From Leptospirales bacterium (lineage in GTDB: Bacteria; Spirochaetota; Leptospiria; Leptospirales; Leptonemataceae), in the NCBI GenBank assembly GCA_019694655.1, contig JAIBBN010000002.1, forward strand, positions 434,001 through 498,000: a DNA stretch of 64,000 nt. The letters run 5' to 3'. Positions 20,438-30,199 of this stretch are shown here, piece by piece. Made by a program: the position numbers and the translations under genes. Position 1 is the stretch's first letter. Each line of letters starts with the position of its first letter. A model generated the notes under the pieces. It was not told the DNA's origin. It searched no databases and saw only the letters and a list, made by a program, of their open reading frames with translations.

Positions 20438-21829
20438 TTAGCGCTTCAGTCCCAGGACCTCTTGAATCATCTGATCGCTGGTTGTAATTGTACGCGAATT
20501 TGCCTGAAATCCGCGCTGGGTTACGATCATGTCCGTAAACTGATCGGTCAGGTCCACGTTGGACATTTCCAGCAGTCCGGCATTGATCTTTCCGCGGCCG
20601 CCGATACCGGCCTCGCCGATGTTTGGTTCGCCGGAATTGATCGAGAAGCTGAACTTGGTTTCGCCCTCTTTGGTCAGACCGCCCGGGTTGGTGAATACGG
20701 CCAGTGCAATGCGGGCCAGAGGCTCCTTCACGCCATTGGAAAAAGTTCCGGTCACGGTTCCAGTGTTGTCAATGGAAAAGCTTTCCAGATATCCCATTGC
20801 GTAGCCGTCCTGCTCGCGGGCGCGAGTCGTGAATGGCGCTGCAAACTGAGTGACGCCGCGCATTTGGCCGGCTTCGCCCATATTCAGGCGAATGGTTTGC
20901 GTTTCCGGATTCCCGGGGATGCGAAAGGAAAGCTGCACATCAAGCTTGCCGGCGTTGAGCGTATCTACTCCATCAGATACGGAGAGTACCCGGCCGTCTG
21001 AACTGAAATTGATATCGAAGCTGTTGCTGCCGCCGATCGCTGTATCCTGGCCCCCCGGACCTACCACGTTTACGGATACATTGGAAGCATCTTGCAAATT
21101 GGTGCGCACGCGCCAACGGTTCTCACCCACTTTCAAGAACTCCAAACGCAGTTCGCGCTGATTCCCCTCGGGGTCGTAGACGTTGATGGTAGTCACGTGT
21201 CCGCGCCGCGTTTCCGGCGGCCCGGAAAGAAACTGCTGGATTTGTTCCTCCGTCGCATCCGGCGGTATCGCCTCTACGTTCTGCCGCAGATTGGATTCGT
21301 AGGATACTTCGGTAGTTGCATGCGCCGGCTTCTTGGAATACAGCGGAATGTGAATATTCTCGATGCTGGCGCTGGAATTGATGTAGCGATTGCCATTCTC
21401 GTCTTCTCGGGCATTCCAGCCCTGAACGCGCAGGCCCGTGCCCGGATGAACATAGAATCCGTCGCGGTCGATGGTGAACTGGCCGGCGCGCGTATAGTAC
21501 TGCTTTTCACCATCGCGGATGATAAAGAATCCTTCGCCGGATACGGCGACATCCGTGTTGCGACCGGTAGTTTGCAAACTGCCCTGCGTCATGATCTTGT
21601 CGATGGACGCCATCATTACGCCCAGTCCAACCTGCATCGGGTTGATACCGCCGATATTTTCACGCGGTTCTGAGGCCCCGGACATCTCCTGACTGATCAT
21701 GTCCATGAATGTCACTCGCTCAGCCTTAAAGCCGTGCGTGTTGACGTTGGAAACGTTGTTACCAATCACATCCATCCGCACCTGGTGGTTTTTCAGGCCC
21801 GCAACACCGGAATACAGCGATCGCATCAT
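20438..21829 (-). CDS. flgE: Flagellar hook protein FlgE
   Basis: Builds the hook joining motor and periplasmic filament. The 463-residue protein has the N-terminal rod/hook signature [22 protein letters not shown], the SGEGFFII segment, and the C-terminal [20 protein letters not shown] coiled-coil end. It is third in a fliK-flgD-flgE operon, 62 bases after flgD. The translation contains no cysteine at all, which is notable because spirochaete hooks are reported to be cross-linked by lysinoalanine formed from Cys and Lys. Two adjacent ATG codons at 21829 and 21826 are both possible starts. Confidence 0.97.
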   Translation of the reverse strand: MMRSLYSGVAGLKNHQVRMDVIGNNVSNVNTHGFKAERVTFMDMISQEMSGASEPRENIGGINPMQVGLGVMMASIDKIMTQGSLQTTGRNTDVAVSGEGFFIIRDGEKQYYTRAGQFTIDRDGFYVHPGTGLRVQGWNAREDENGNRYINSSASIENIHIPLYSKKPAHATTEVSYESNLRQNVEAIPPDATEEQIQQFLSGPPETRRGHVTTINVYDPEGNQRELRLEFLKVGENRWRVRTNLQDASNVSVNVVGPGGQDTAIGGSNSFDINFSSDGRVLSVSDGVDTLNAGKLDVQLSFRIPGNPETQTIRLNMGEAGQMRGVTQFAAPFTTRAREQDGYAMGYLESFSIDNTGTVTGTFSNGVKEPLARIALAVFTNPGGLTKEGETKFSFSINSGEPNIGEAGIGGRGKINAGLLEMSNVDLTDQFTDMIVTQRGFQANSRTITTSDQMIQEVLGLKR

Positions 21830-21891
21830 AAGCTTTCTTTTTCCTACCTGGTCTCTTGCACTCTTAGATTGAGTTCTCTATTCGCTTGTTT

Positions 21892-22695
21892 CTACTGTCG
21901 GGATTCTGGCGGCAGGCTTGACTGGATTTGTTCGCCCGCTGCCTGCGGAGTGACAGTTTCCGAATCAGGCTCCTGCGACGCTGGCGCCGGATTCAAATTG
22001 GATTCATAGCCGGCTGCCGCTCGCCTTGCCAGTTCCGGATCTCCTGTCGGCGTGGCGGCAATTGGCGGCGCTGGCGGCGCTGGCGGCGACGAGGCGCTCC
22101 CGGAATTTGCGGGCCCGGATTGAGGCGTCCGGTTTGCCGCGCCGGGCGGCTGTGACTGCGCCGGAGATGGCGAAACAGCGCCAGTTCCGCCAAATTCAGG
22201 GCGGAATTGCTCTGGATCTCCAATCAGGATCACATCATCGACGCGCACCGCTCGACCGCCAACTTTCAAGAACGGAATGCCGCTTTCATCATAGAAGAAT
22301 GCCTGTGCTACGCCGCTGACCTGTTCGCCGTGTACGAAGTCGCGCCCGACGACGAAGCGACCAACCAGCGTATGGCCCTGCCGCTCCGCCATCCGATTCA
22401 GAGCGCTGGACATGTTCTGCATTTGTTCCAGCGAGCTAAACTGCGCCATCTGGGCGATGAACTGTTGATCCTGAACTGGCTGGGTGGGATCCTGGTGACT
22501 CAATTGCGTAATCAGAAGCTTGAGAAAGTCGTCCTTGCCCAGCTGTTTGGGCGATTCGCGCACTTCGATGTCCTGAAGTCCGCTCTGCTGCAATTGTTCT
22601 TGCTCGCGCAAGGTTTGCTGAATATTTACCTGACGATCCTGATTCAGGTATCGGTTGCGTAACTGGTCGGAACTCAGCTGACTGACTTCTGGCAT
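21892..22695 (-). CDS. flgD: Flagellar hook assembly scaffold FlgD
   Basis: Caps the growing hook and is discarded when it is complete. The 267-residue protein has the conserved FlgD core at about residues 45-100, with GKDDFLKLLITQLSHQDP and FIAQMAQFSSLEQMQN. A short beta region follows to about residue 165. The last 100 residues are a low-complexity tail rich in Pro, Ala, Ser and Gln, probably disordered. It lies 16 bases after fliK. Confidence 0.93.
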   Translation of the reverse strand: MPEVSQLSSDQLRNRYLNQDRQVNIQQTLREQEQLQQSGLQDIEVRESPKQLGKDDFLKLLITQLSHQDPTQPVQDQQFIAQMAQFSSLEQMQNMSSALNRMAERQGHTLVGRFVVGRDFVHGEQVSGVAQAFFYDESGIPFLKVGGRAVRVDDVILIGDPEQFRPEFGGTGAVSPSPAQSQPPGAANRTPQSGPANSGSASSPPAPPAPPIAATPTGDPELARRAAAGYESNLNPAPASQEPDSETVTPQAAGEQIQSSLPPESRQ

Positions 22696-22711
22696 GGCGA
22701 TCTTCCTTCTT

Positions 22712-24352
22712 TCAAGCGACTAGATTCAGGGCGCTCAAATCCTGGTGCGATGCTGTAAGTTGCAGGCTATCTTGCTCAAATGCATTGCCGGCCTGCTGCT
22801 GCTCGTAGTCTAACATTGCTACCTCTTCGCTCGAAGCGGCGAAACGCTGACTGCTATCCTGGCCGCTGTTGTCGCTATTCATTTGCGTCCAGCTGGCCGA
22901 TTCCTCGCCGCGCGATTGCCCCGCTCCGGCGCCTTCGCCGCTTTCACGTACGCGAACACTGACGCTTTCGACTTGAATCCCCTGACGCCGCAGTTCGCTG
23001 CGAAGCGCGTCGATCTCATTTTCAACAAGCTTGCGGGCCGCTTCGCTCTCCACCACAGCCTGGGCGTGCACTTGATTTTCCCGCACCTGAAGATGCAGTG
23101 TAAGGCGCCCCAGATGCTCGGGGTGCATCCGAATCGAGGCGATGGAACTGCCATCGGCATTCAGCTGCAAACGCGCAGCCTGGACCAGTTCTTGAAACAT
23201 CTTCGCTGGTTCCTGAATCGAAGAAGATGCAGCGCTCGGTCCGCGCAACGACCCTATCTCCTTTTCAATAGAACGAGCCAGCCATTCAACGTGCGACTGT
23301 AGCGATCCGCGATCCTCGCGCGAGGACTGGGAGTCAGAGCGCGAACGCCGCTGTTCGGTGCGCGGCGAGTTGTCCGTGAAAACGGCGCGCTCGCGGCGGT
23401 CATCGATCTTGATCTTCTCGCCGATTTGCTGCGATTGCGGGCGCTCTTCCGACGTCCCAGCGCTTAGCGCACGCAATGCTCCGGGGTCCGGCGACTTTGA
23501 AATTTCCTGCCGTGATAGATTGATTTGCTGAGACTGGCCTTCGCCTTTGTGCACGCCGCCGCGGCGACCGCCCGTCTCGGCGGCCGTCAGACGCAGACCT
23601 GTCCGTGGATCGCCTGACTTTTGCAGTAGCGACGCCGCGTTGGATGCGGCGCTTTCCTCTGGCGCGAGCTCGGCGCGCTTGAGCCGGGCAAATAGCGTCG
23701 AGGGCAAAGGATCGAAAGCAGATGCCGGGTGCAGTTGCTTTGCCTTTAGCTGGCGGCTTTGAAGTGCGACGGCAGCGTCGCCCTCTATCGTTCCAGAGCC
23801 GCTCCCCTCTTTGGCTTTGGCGGCGGACCGAGTAGAACCTGGCGCATTTTGCGGCAAGCTGTCCGGTCTTTTCTCCGGAGCGTCCGCATTTGCGGTGGCC
23901 GCTATCGGACCCTTACTCAAGGCGCGCTCCGAGTCCCGCTCTTCTCGCGCCTCGCGCCGGTCGCGCGTATCTCGCCGTTCACGAGCCTCTGTTGCTTCTC
24001 GAGCCTGCAGGACCTCTTGCCCTTCCAGGGGACTGCGTTGAACCGCTCCAACCTCGAATGCCTCATCAGGAGTTTGCGGGCGCAGCGGCGCTGGCGTCGT
24101 CTCGGCAGAGCCTTGAACGCCAATTGGTTCAGTCGGCCGGTTGAAGGCAAGTTGAGCAGCCGTCTGCAATTGACGCATGAATAGCCCGTCGCTGCTGCCA
24201 GGAGCGACGATCGAGGATTCTATCGAATCTACGGACGGTCCCGGACCAGGACGCCGAAGAGCTTGCGCAGGGTTCATCAATAGAGGTGTCGCCTGAAACG
24301 GCTGCGACCATGAGGGAAATTGTCCCGCCTGCAGGCTGTCGGTCGGCGACAT
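22712..24352 (-). CDS. fliK: Flagellar hook-length control protein FliK
   Basis: Secreted molecular ruler that switches export from hook to filament. The 546-residue protein has a long, variable, low-complexity N-terminal two thirds, including a strongly charged Arg/Glu/Asp stretch at about 120-150. The conserved C-terminal domain spans about 385-470 with SIRMHPEHLGRLTLHLQV and LRSELRRQGI. Its position before flgD and flgE supports the name. No good ribosome site lies close to the ATG; GAGGG is 12 bases away. Confidence 0.88.
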   Translation of the reverse strand: MSPTDSLQAGQFPSWSQPFQATPLLMNPAQALRRPGPGPSVDSIESSIVAPGSSDGLFMRQLQTAAQLAFNRPTEPIGVQGSAETTPAPLRPQTPDEAFEVGAVQRSPLEGQEVLQAREATEARERRDTRDRREAREERDSERALSKGPIAATANADAPEKRPDSLPQNAPGSTRSAAKAKEGSGSGTIEGDAAVALQSRQLKAKQLHPASAFDPLPSTLFARLKRAELAPEESAASNAASLLQKSGDPRTGLRLTAAETGGRRGGVHKGEGQSQQINLSRQEISKSPDPGALRALSAGTSEERPQSQQIGEKIKIDDRRERAVFTDNSPRTEQRRSRSDSQSSREDRGSLQSHVEWLARSIEKEIGSLRGPSAASSSIQEPAKMFQELVQAARLQLNADGSSIASIRMHPEHLGRLTLHLQVRENQVHAQAVVESEAARKLVENEIDALRSELRRQGIQVESVSVRVRESGEGAGAGQSRGEESASWTQMNSDNSGQDSSQRFAASSEEVAMLDYEQQQAGNAFEQDSLQLTASHQDLSALNLVA

Positions 24353-24456
24353 AAAACAGTTGCCAGCCCTCAGGCAGAGGACGGCTTGTTTCTGTGCGCG
24401 AGGAGCAGGACCCGGATCTATTTGAACCGCAAAGTACGGCCGGCGTCGTTCGCGCC

Positions 24457-24909
24457 ATGAGTAGCGCGACCTTTCGCTTTCGGTGTACAGGCTGCGGCCA
24501 ATGCTGTCGCGGCCCGGGCAGCGTCTATTTTACTGCGGACGATCTGGCGGCGATCTATGAACACCTTGACTTGAGCGCCGCCGAACGCCGCAGTCTGCGC
24601 CAGCGCTTGATTCAAGGGAAAGAAAACGGATATTACTATCATCGCACCGGGGGCGCCTGTCATTTCCTGGATAGTGAAGAACGCTGTCGAATCTACGAAG
24701 TCCGGCCGCTGCAATGTCGCTCTTTCCCCTTCTGGCCCTCCTCTTTTGCCGATCAGGAGAGCTATACTGAGATGCGCGCGGAGTGTCCGGGCGTCGATGC
24801 AAACGAGCCGGAAACTTTCAGTGCGCTGGGCGTCGCGCGCCGGGTGAACGAAACGCAGCGCTCCTTTCTTGCCCCGCAAAAGGTTCAGCGCCGTCGCTTC
24901 ATGATCTAG
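24457..24909 (+). CDS. YkgJ-type zinc/iron-chelating cysteine-cluster protein
   Basis: A 150-residue protein with the YkgJ cluster: CTGCGQCC near the N-terminus, then CHFLD, CRIYEVRPLQCRSFPFWP and a later ECPG. This spacing of cysteines is the family hallmark and probably binds a metal or Fe-S centre; the substrate is unknown. The ATG at 24457 is chosen because the family begins just before the cluster. A GTG at 24394 with an AGAGGA box would add 21 residues. It is divergent from fliK and 10 bases before purC. Confidence 0.85.
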   Translation: MSSATFRFRCTGCGQCCRGPGSVYFTADDLAAIYEHLDLSAAERRSLRQRLIQGKENGYYYHRTGGACHFLDSEERCRIYEVRPLQCRSFPFWPSSFADQESYTEMRAECPGVDANEPETFSALGVARRVNETQRSFLAPQKVQRRRFMI

Positions 24910-24919
24910 TTGTCTGTCC

Positions 24920-25810
24920 ATGAGCGCTCTTCCTGAACCGTTCTATCGCGGCAAGGTTCGCGACCTTTACTCAGTCGATGAAAGGAGCATGCTCGTAGCG
25001 GCAAGCGACCGACTCTCGGCATTTGATGTGGTCTTTGATCAACTAATACCTGGCAAGGGCGCGATTCTGACGCGGATCTCTACGCTATGGTTTCAGGCGC
25101 TGCGCCGCTCGGGCTTGATGGATCAATGGGACTTTGAAGATCACTTGCTCAGCGCCGACTTTCACAACTATCCGCCGCCCTTCAATACCGAGGAGCTTGC
25201 CGACCGCAGTATGTACGTACGGAGAACCCAACGCGTCGATTTCGAATGTGTGGTGCGCGGTTTTCTGGCTGGTTCGGCGTGGAAGGAATACAGCGCGACG
25301 GGCGCTGTGTGCGAAATCGCATTGCCGTCCGGGCTGCAGCAGTCTTCGCGCCTGCCGGGCCCGATCTTCACGCCTGCCACCAAGGCCCCGCTTGGCGACC
25401 ACGACATGAATGTCGGCTTTGCGGCGATGGCCGCATCCTTGCCGAACGGTCTGGCCGAACGCTTGCGCGATATATCCGTCGCCATCTACCAGTTCGCAGC
25501 GGAACGCATGGGACGGGTCGGGATTCTACTTTGCGATACCAAATTTGAGTTTGGAATACTCAACGATAGGATTCTGCTGATCGACGAGGCATTGACGCCG
25601 GACTCCAGCCGCTACTGGGAAAGCAGCGAGTACAGCACCGGCGCATCGCCGGCTGGCTTCGATAAGCAGTTCATTCGCGATTACGTAGAATCAATTGGCT
25701 GGAACAAGACGCCGCCGGCCCCGGCGCTGCCGCAGTCTGTGATTGATGAGACAGTGCGCCTCTATCGGCAAATCGAAATGCGCATTGAACAGGCGCTCTC
25801 GGCTGCCTAG
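24920..25810 (+). CDS. purC: SAICAR synthase (phosphoribosylaminoimidazole-succinocarboxamide synthase)
   Basis: Joins aspartate to CAIR with ATP in de novo purine synthesis. The 296-residue protein begins FYRGKVRDLYSV and has SDRLSAFDVVFDQ and the FECVVRGFLAGSAWKEY segment. LCDTKFEFGI and DEALTPDSSRYW close the active site. It is of the longer, yeast-like subtype. The stop overlaps the converging methyltransferase gene by 4 bases. Confidence 0.97.
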   Translation: MSALPEPFYRGKVRDLYSVDERSMLVAASDRLSAFDVVFDQLIPGKGAILTRISTLWFQALRRSGLMDQWDFEDHLLSADFHNYPPPFNTEELADRSMYVRRTQRVDFECVVRGFLAGSAWKEYSATGAVCEIALPSGLQQSSRLPGPIFTPATKAPLGDHDMNVGFAAMAASLPNGLAERLRDISVAIYQFAAERMGRVGILLCDTKFEFGILNDRILLIDEALTPDSSRYWESSEYSTGASPAGFDKQFIRDYVESIGWNKTPPAPALPQSVIDETVRLYRQIEMRIEQALSAA

Positions 25811-26571
25811 GCCCCCGGCAGTCCATGCACTCGTCCAGCCCGCAAGAAAATTTGCCAGCGAACGCATCGCCGTTGAGCATCGCCCCACAGCGAACGCAGC
25901 GGTTCGACTATCTCGTCGATCGGATTCTGCCCCTTTATCTCGCGATAGCGGACCACGGCCGACCAGGTTCCCAGGTAACCCAGAAAGTCGGCCAGATCCA
26001 TAAATAGCTCGATTTGCGGCTGGTCCATTGCAACTTCCGCAAACGGGAAGTCCAAAGCGCGATAGCCGTTTTCAATGTGACGCCGATCCGGAGGCCAGAA
26101 TGGTCCTACTGTATTCCTGTAGAAATGCAAAACGAGTTCGTCGATCAGAGGATCAATCGAGTTCAGGCCATAGCCCCAGACCGCCAGCCAGCCATGGCGA
26201 CGCACCACGCGCCGTAGCGCCGTGTAGAACTGTGGCAAGCGCAGCCAGTGGAAGGCCTGCGCCACCGTCACCAGATCGATACTATCATCTTCGAGGTCCG
26301 GCTCCTCAGCCGTAAAGACGCGGTATTCGACGCCGGCACAAGACAGCGCTTGCTCAATTTGGCGAGCGCTGCCATCGCTGGCAATGACCTGCTTGAAGCG
26401 CGCCGCAAGCGGCCGGGCTGCCTGTCCGTTGCCCGTCGCACAATCCCAGGCGCAAATACGCTGTTCCGGCGACAGCAAAGCAGCTACAGAGTCGAAGAGG
26501 GACTCTGGATATTGTGGCCGAAACCTTGCATACTGGCCGGAATGGCTGGAAAAATGGTCCTGGAAAGCCAT
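25807..26571 (-). CDS. Class I SAM-dependent methyltransferase
   Basis: A small-molecule methyltransferase of the UbiE/TMT1-like type. From the ATG at 26571 it has 254 residues and begins FQDHFSSHSGQYARFRPQYP, a start seen in this subgroup. Motif I is AWDCATGNGQAARPLA, the acidic ribose ligand is in VIASDGS, and AQAFHWL follows motif II. The C-terminal half is specific and gives no hint of substrate. A longer start at 26610 is possible. It is head-on to purC. Confidence 0.82.
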   Translation of the reverse strand: MAFQDHFSSHSGQYARFRPQYPESLFDSVAALLSPEQRICAWDCATGNGQAARPLAARFKQVIASDGSARQIEQALSCAGVEYRVFTAEEPDLEDDSIDLVTVAQAFHWLRLPQFYTALRRVVRRHGWLAVWGYGLNSIDPLIDELVLHFYRNTVGPFWPPDRRHIENGYRALDFPFAEVAMDQPQIELFMDLADFLGYLGTWSAVVRYREIKGQNPIDEIVEPLRSLWGDAQRRCVRWQIFLRAGRVHGLPGA

Positions 26572-26622
26572 AGGGTTTTGCTGCGTCGTCCTGCAATCGT
26601 AGACAATCAAGCAGGTGGACGA

Positions 26623-27165
26623 CTAGGGCGCCGCCCCGCCGCCGCGAACACACAGTGCAAAAGCTCTGGGCCCCTGCATTGCGAAGCGAGCGCCGGTCAA
26701 AAAGTTGATCGCTTCGCCGTGCACGCCGCGCTCGTCGGTGATAGCCGCTGCATTCCATAGCACCGGCGGATTCATGGCCCCAAAGTATTCCGCCGGATAG
26801 TAGGGCGCGGAAAGGCCCATGTCCAGCAGGCTGAGCAAATCGTCGCGCGAAGGCAGGCGCCAATCGTGAAAGCCAAGGTCGTGCCGCAAAGCGCAGCGTT
26901 GCTGGGCGCGCCGCCAGCCAAGCAATTGCGCATGGCCGCTGCAGAGATGGCCCGCATAGCGCTGTCCAACCGGACACTTAAGCCATGTCAGGTTGCTCCG
27001 GCTGTCCTGAATCGACCCGTCGCCTCGGTCTGATAGCTGAGGAGACGGCTGAGCGGCTATCGACGCCGTCAACCCTGCAAACAATGCGGCAGCTGGCAAC
27101 CAGCGGCGTTGCCATCGCGGGTAAAAATTCTCTTTGCCCGTTTGGGGCTCCGGCAAGGCTGGCAT
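26623..27165 (-). CDS. Secreted DUF1566 (Lcl-type) domain protein
   Basis: A 180-residue protein with a signal peptide (WQRRWLPAAALFAGLTASIAAQ). A DUF1566-like domain follows: NLTWLKCPVGQ, then WRRAQQRCA, HDWRLPSRDDLLSLLD, and a final FALCVRGG. Such domains occur in secreted or surface proteins of spirochaetes and other bacteria and are related to Lcl adhesin C-termini. Four cysteines could form disulfides. The start lies only 11 bases from the divergent purS start. Confidence 0.78.
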   Translation of the reverse strand: MPALPEPQTGKENFYPRWQRRWLPAAALFAGLTASIAAQPSPQLSDRGDGSIQDSRSNLTWLKCPVGQRYAGHLCSGHAQLLGWRRAQQRCALRHDLGFHDWRLPSRDDLLSLLDMGLSAPYYPAEYFGAMNPPVLWNAAAITDERGVHGEAINFLTGARFAMQGPRAFALCVRGGGAAP

Positions 27166-27176
27166 GGTTGACAGCA

Positions 27177-27428
27177 ATGTATCTGGCCCGTATCCAAATC
27201 AAGCTCAAAGAATCGATCCTGGACCCGCAAGGTCAGGCAGTGCTTCATGCGCTTCACAATCTGAATCACCGCGAGGTGCAAGACGTGCGCATCGGCAAGT
27301 TTGTGGAATTGCTTCTGGAAAGCCGCTCTGCGGAGGATGCCGAGCAGCAGGTGCGAAAGTACTGCGAATCGCTGCTGTCAAATCCGGTGATTGAAACTTT
27401 TGAATTTACGATCGGGGCCGCGCCGTGA
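27177..27428 (+). CDS. purS: Phosphoribosylformylglycinamidine synthase subunit PurS
   Basis: Small structural subunit that joins PurQ and PurL in FGAM synthase. The 83-residue frame begins MYLARIQIKLKESILDPQGQ, the typical PurS start, and ends at a GTGA overlap with purQ. The frame stays open upstream to 26985, but that part is antisense to the DUF1566 gene. No clear Shine-Dalgarno precedes the ATG. purL is not in the window. Confidence 0.94.
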   Translation: MYLARIQIKLKESILDPQGQAVLHALHNLNHREVQDVRIGKFVELLLESRSAEDAEQQVRKYCESLLSNPVIETFEFTIGAAP

Positions 27429-28099
27429 AGGCCGGCGTTCTTACTTTTCCAGGATCCAATTGTGATCAGGACATACTGCGCGGTTTGAAGCTGGCTTTTG
27501 ATCTCGAAGCCGACCTCCTCTGGCATGCCGACGCAATTGAAAGGCGCTATGACCTGCTGATCGTACCCGGCGGCTTTTCCTATGGAGACTACTTGCGCTG
27601 CGGCGCCATTGCAAGATTTGCCAGGGCCATGGATTCCTTGCGCGAACATCGCCGTAGTGGACGGCCAGTCGTCGGGATTTGCAATGGTTTTCAAATCCTT
27701 TGCGAGGCAGGCCTGCTTCCCGGCGCTCTGATTCGCAACGTCACGCTGAAACACATCTGCAAGACGGTCGCACTCAAAGCGAATCCGCACAACGCATTCG
27801 CACGCGGTTTGCAGGCCAATCGCGAATATCGAATCCCCGTCTCCCACGGCGAGGGCAATTTCCGAATCGATGAGGAGGAATTGCGGAGCCTTTTTGACCA
27901 TGATCAAATTGCATTTCAGTATGCGGACAATGTCAATGGTTCCGCCGAGCAAATCGCGGGGATCACCGACCGTGAACATCTCTGTCTGGGCTTGATGCCG
28001 CATCCGGAGCGCGCCGTTGATCCGCTGACCTCCTCGTCACTGGACGGTCTGTTGCTTCTGCAATCTTTCCTGGAGCGCTGCCAGCTGGCGGTCGCCTGA
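27425..28099 (+). CDS. purQ: Phosphoribosylformylglycinamidine synthase subunit PurQ
   Basis: Glutaminase subunit of FGAM synthase, delivering ammonia to PurL. The 224-residue protein begins at GTG with AGVLTFPGSNCDQD. The nucleophile Cys is in GICNGFQIL, and the triad His/Glu is in MPHPERAVDP. It overlaps purS by 4 bases and precedes nadE by 9, making a group of glutamine-using enzymes. Confidence 0.97.
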   Translation: MKAGVLTFPGSNCDQDILRGLKLAFDLEADLLWHADAIERRYDLLIVPGGFSYGDYLRCGAIARFARAMDSLREHRRSGRPVVGICNGFQILCEAGLLPGALIRNVTLKHICKTVALKANPHNAFARGLQANREYRIPVSHGEGNFRIDEEELRSLFDHDQIAFQYADNVNGSAEQIAGITDREHLCLGLMPHPERAVDPLTSSSLDGLLLLQSFLERCQLAVA

Positions 28100-28108
28100 C
28101 GCAGTGCG

Positions 28109-30199
28109 ATGCTTACCGTCGCGGTTGCCACGCTGGCTGTAAATCAGACGCCGCTCGATTGGAGCGGCAATCTCGATCGAATTCTACGCGCCCTGCGGAC
28201 GCTCGGCAAACCGATCGACCTGGCGCTCTTCCCAGAGCTGTGCATTACCGGCTATGGCTGTGAGGACGCCTTTCATTCCCCGGATGTTCAGGAGCGAGCG
28301 CTGCAATTGCTGCGTGAGATCGCTCAAGAAGCTGATCGGCGTTTGCCTGGCGGTGCGGTGATTGTCGGACTTCCAATCGCACGTAACGATCGTCTTTACA
28401 ATTGCGCTGCGGTACTGAACGGCGGGCGTATCGCTGGCATTACAGCCAAGGGGCGCCTCGCCGGCGATGGCGTTCACTATGAGCCGCGCTGGTTTAGCGC
28501 CTGGCATGGCCAACAGACAGAAGTAATAGAAATCGACGGACAGAGCATCCCTTTTGGCAATCCGCTGTTTGCACTCGGCGACATTCGCTTTGCCATCGAA
28601 ATCTGCGAGGATGCCTGGGTGCCAGACCGGCCCGGAGTGCAGCACTTGAATGGCGGCGTCGATTTACTGCTCAATCCCTCGGCCTCGCATTTTGCGTTTG
28701 GCAAGTTTGAGCTGCGCCGCCGTATTGTGCAGGAGTCATCGCGCAACTTTGGCTGCGCTTATGCAATGGTGAACCTGCTGGGCAACGAGGCCGGCCGGAT
28801 GATCTACGATGGCGCCGCGGTAGTTGCAGCCGGCGGCGAAATGCTGCTTGAGGATCGCGGCTTTTCCTTTGCCGACTATCGCGTCCAGAATACCCTCATT
28901 GACCTTGAGCGGCTGCGCGTCCAGCGCGCGCGTCAGTACAGCTTTGTACGTCAGGGCGACGCAACGCCTGGACCCGTTGCTCCAGTACAGTTGCTACGGG
29001 GCCGCACGAGAACCATCGGTTTTGGTTCGCCGCCCAATTCTGCCAATGCCTCTCCATTGCCCCGGACTTGCTGGGCGGAGACGGTAGGCGCGGCCCAGCT
29101 GGCATCGCGCGAAGCCGAGTTTTTGCGCGCGGAAGGTCTTGGACTTTTTGACTATTTGCGCAAGAGCCACAGCCGCGGCTTTGTCATATCGTTATCGGGC
29201 GGCGCCGACTCGGCCTGCTGCGCTGTGCTGGTGCAGCGAATGCTGGCGCTGGCCATTGCTGAGCTTGGACCTCGCGAGTGTCTGGAGCGACTTGGTCGCC
29301 GCGACTTGATTGAGTTGCTGCCCGATGAGAGCCACGAGAGCGAAGACGGACTACGCAAAATCGTCCCCGTCCTGAGTTCACAGCTGCTGCTCACGGTCTA
29401 TCAATCCACACGGCAATCCAGCGAAACGACGCGCAGCGCCGCGAGCGCACTGGCTGACGCACTGCATGCCGATCATTACGAAATCGACGTCGAAGAGCAG
29501 GCCGCAGCCTATCTCCAGCGCGGAGCGGCTATCGCCGGGCGCACGCTGGAATGGAAGACCGATGACCTTGCCCTGCAAAATATCCAGGCTCGCACGCGCG
29601 CGCCCATGGTCTGGCTACTGGCAAACTTGCGCGGCGATCTGTTATTGACCACCAGCAATCGGAGTGAAGCAGCCGTCGGCTACTGCACGATGGACGGAGA
29701 TACCGCGGGAGGCCTAGCGCCCATTGCGGGAATCGATAAGCACTTTGTCCAGAACTGGCTGCGCTGGATGGAAATTCAGGGCGACTGGCTGCTTGGGCCG
29801 ATTGCGGCTCTGCAGGCCATCACGCGTCAGGCGCCCACAGCAGAACTGCGGCCGGCTGCGGCGGGACAGAGCGACGAGTCGGATCTAATGCCATACCGAC
29901 TGCTTGATCGCATTGAACGGCTGGCGATACGCGACCGTAAGCCGCCTGCGGAGATTTTCGAGCATCTGCATGCAGACCCGGAGTGGTCCGACGCAAATCA
30001 GTTGCGCGCTGCAATTCGGCGCTTCTTCGAACTCTGGTCAAGAAACCAATGGAAACGCGAACGCTATGCGCCCTCATTCCATCTGGACGACGTCAATCTG
30101 GATCCGCGCAGCTGGTACCGCTTTCCTATTTTGAATGGCGGCTACCGCACAGAGCTCGATGAAATGGATGATCAAGCAGCAGGAGGCGCCAATCGATGA
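28109..30199 (+). CDS. nadE: Glutamine-dependent NAD(+) synthetase
   Basis: Amidates nicotinate adenine dinucleotide to NAD using glutamine. The 696-residue protein is the long two-domain form. The N-terminal nitrilase-like glutaminase has the triad Glu in LFPELCITGYG, Lys in TAKGRLAGDG and Cys in IEICEDAW. The C-terminal ATP-pyrophosphatase domain has the P-loop SLSGGADSA near residue 360 and LTTSNRSEAAVGY later. It overlaps the next gene by 4 bases. Confidence 0.97.
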   Translation: MLTVAVATLAVNQTPLDWSGNLDRILRALRTLGKPIDLALFPELCITGYGCEDAFHSPDVQERALQLLREIAQEADRRLPGGAVIVGLPIARNDRLYNCAAVLNGGRIAGITAKGRLAGDGVHYEPRWFSAWHGQQTEVIEIDGQSIPFGNPLFALGDIRFAIEICEDAWVPDRPGVQHLNGGVDLLLNPSASHFAFGKFELRRRIVQESSRNFGCAYAMVNLLGNEAGRMIYDGAAVVAAGGEMLLEDRGFSFADYRVQNTLIDLERLRVQRARQYSFVRQGDATPGPVAPVQLLRGRTRTIGFGSPPNSANASPLPRTCWAETVGAAQLASREAEFLRAEGLGLFDYLRKSHSRGFVISLSGGADSACCAVLVQRMLALAIAELGPRECLERLGRRDLIELLPDESHESEDGLRKIVPVLSSQLLLTVYQSTRQSSETTRSAASALADALHADHYEIDVEEQAAAYLQRGAAIAGRTLEWKTDDLALQNIQARTRAPMVWLLANLRGDLLLTTSNRSEAAVGYCTMDGDTAGGLAPIAGIDKHFVQNWLRWMEIQGDWLLGPIAALQAITRQAPTAELRPAAAGQSDESDLMPYRLLDRIERLAIRDRKPPAEIFEHLHADPEWSDANQLRAAIRRFFELWSRNQWKRERYAPSFHLDDVNLDPRSWYRFPILNGGYRTELDEMDDQAAGGANR

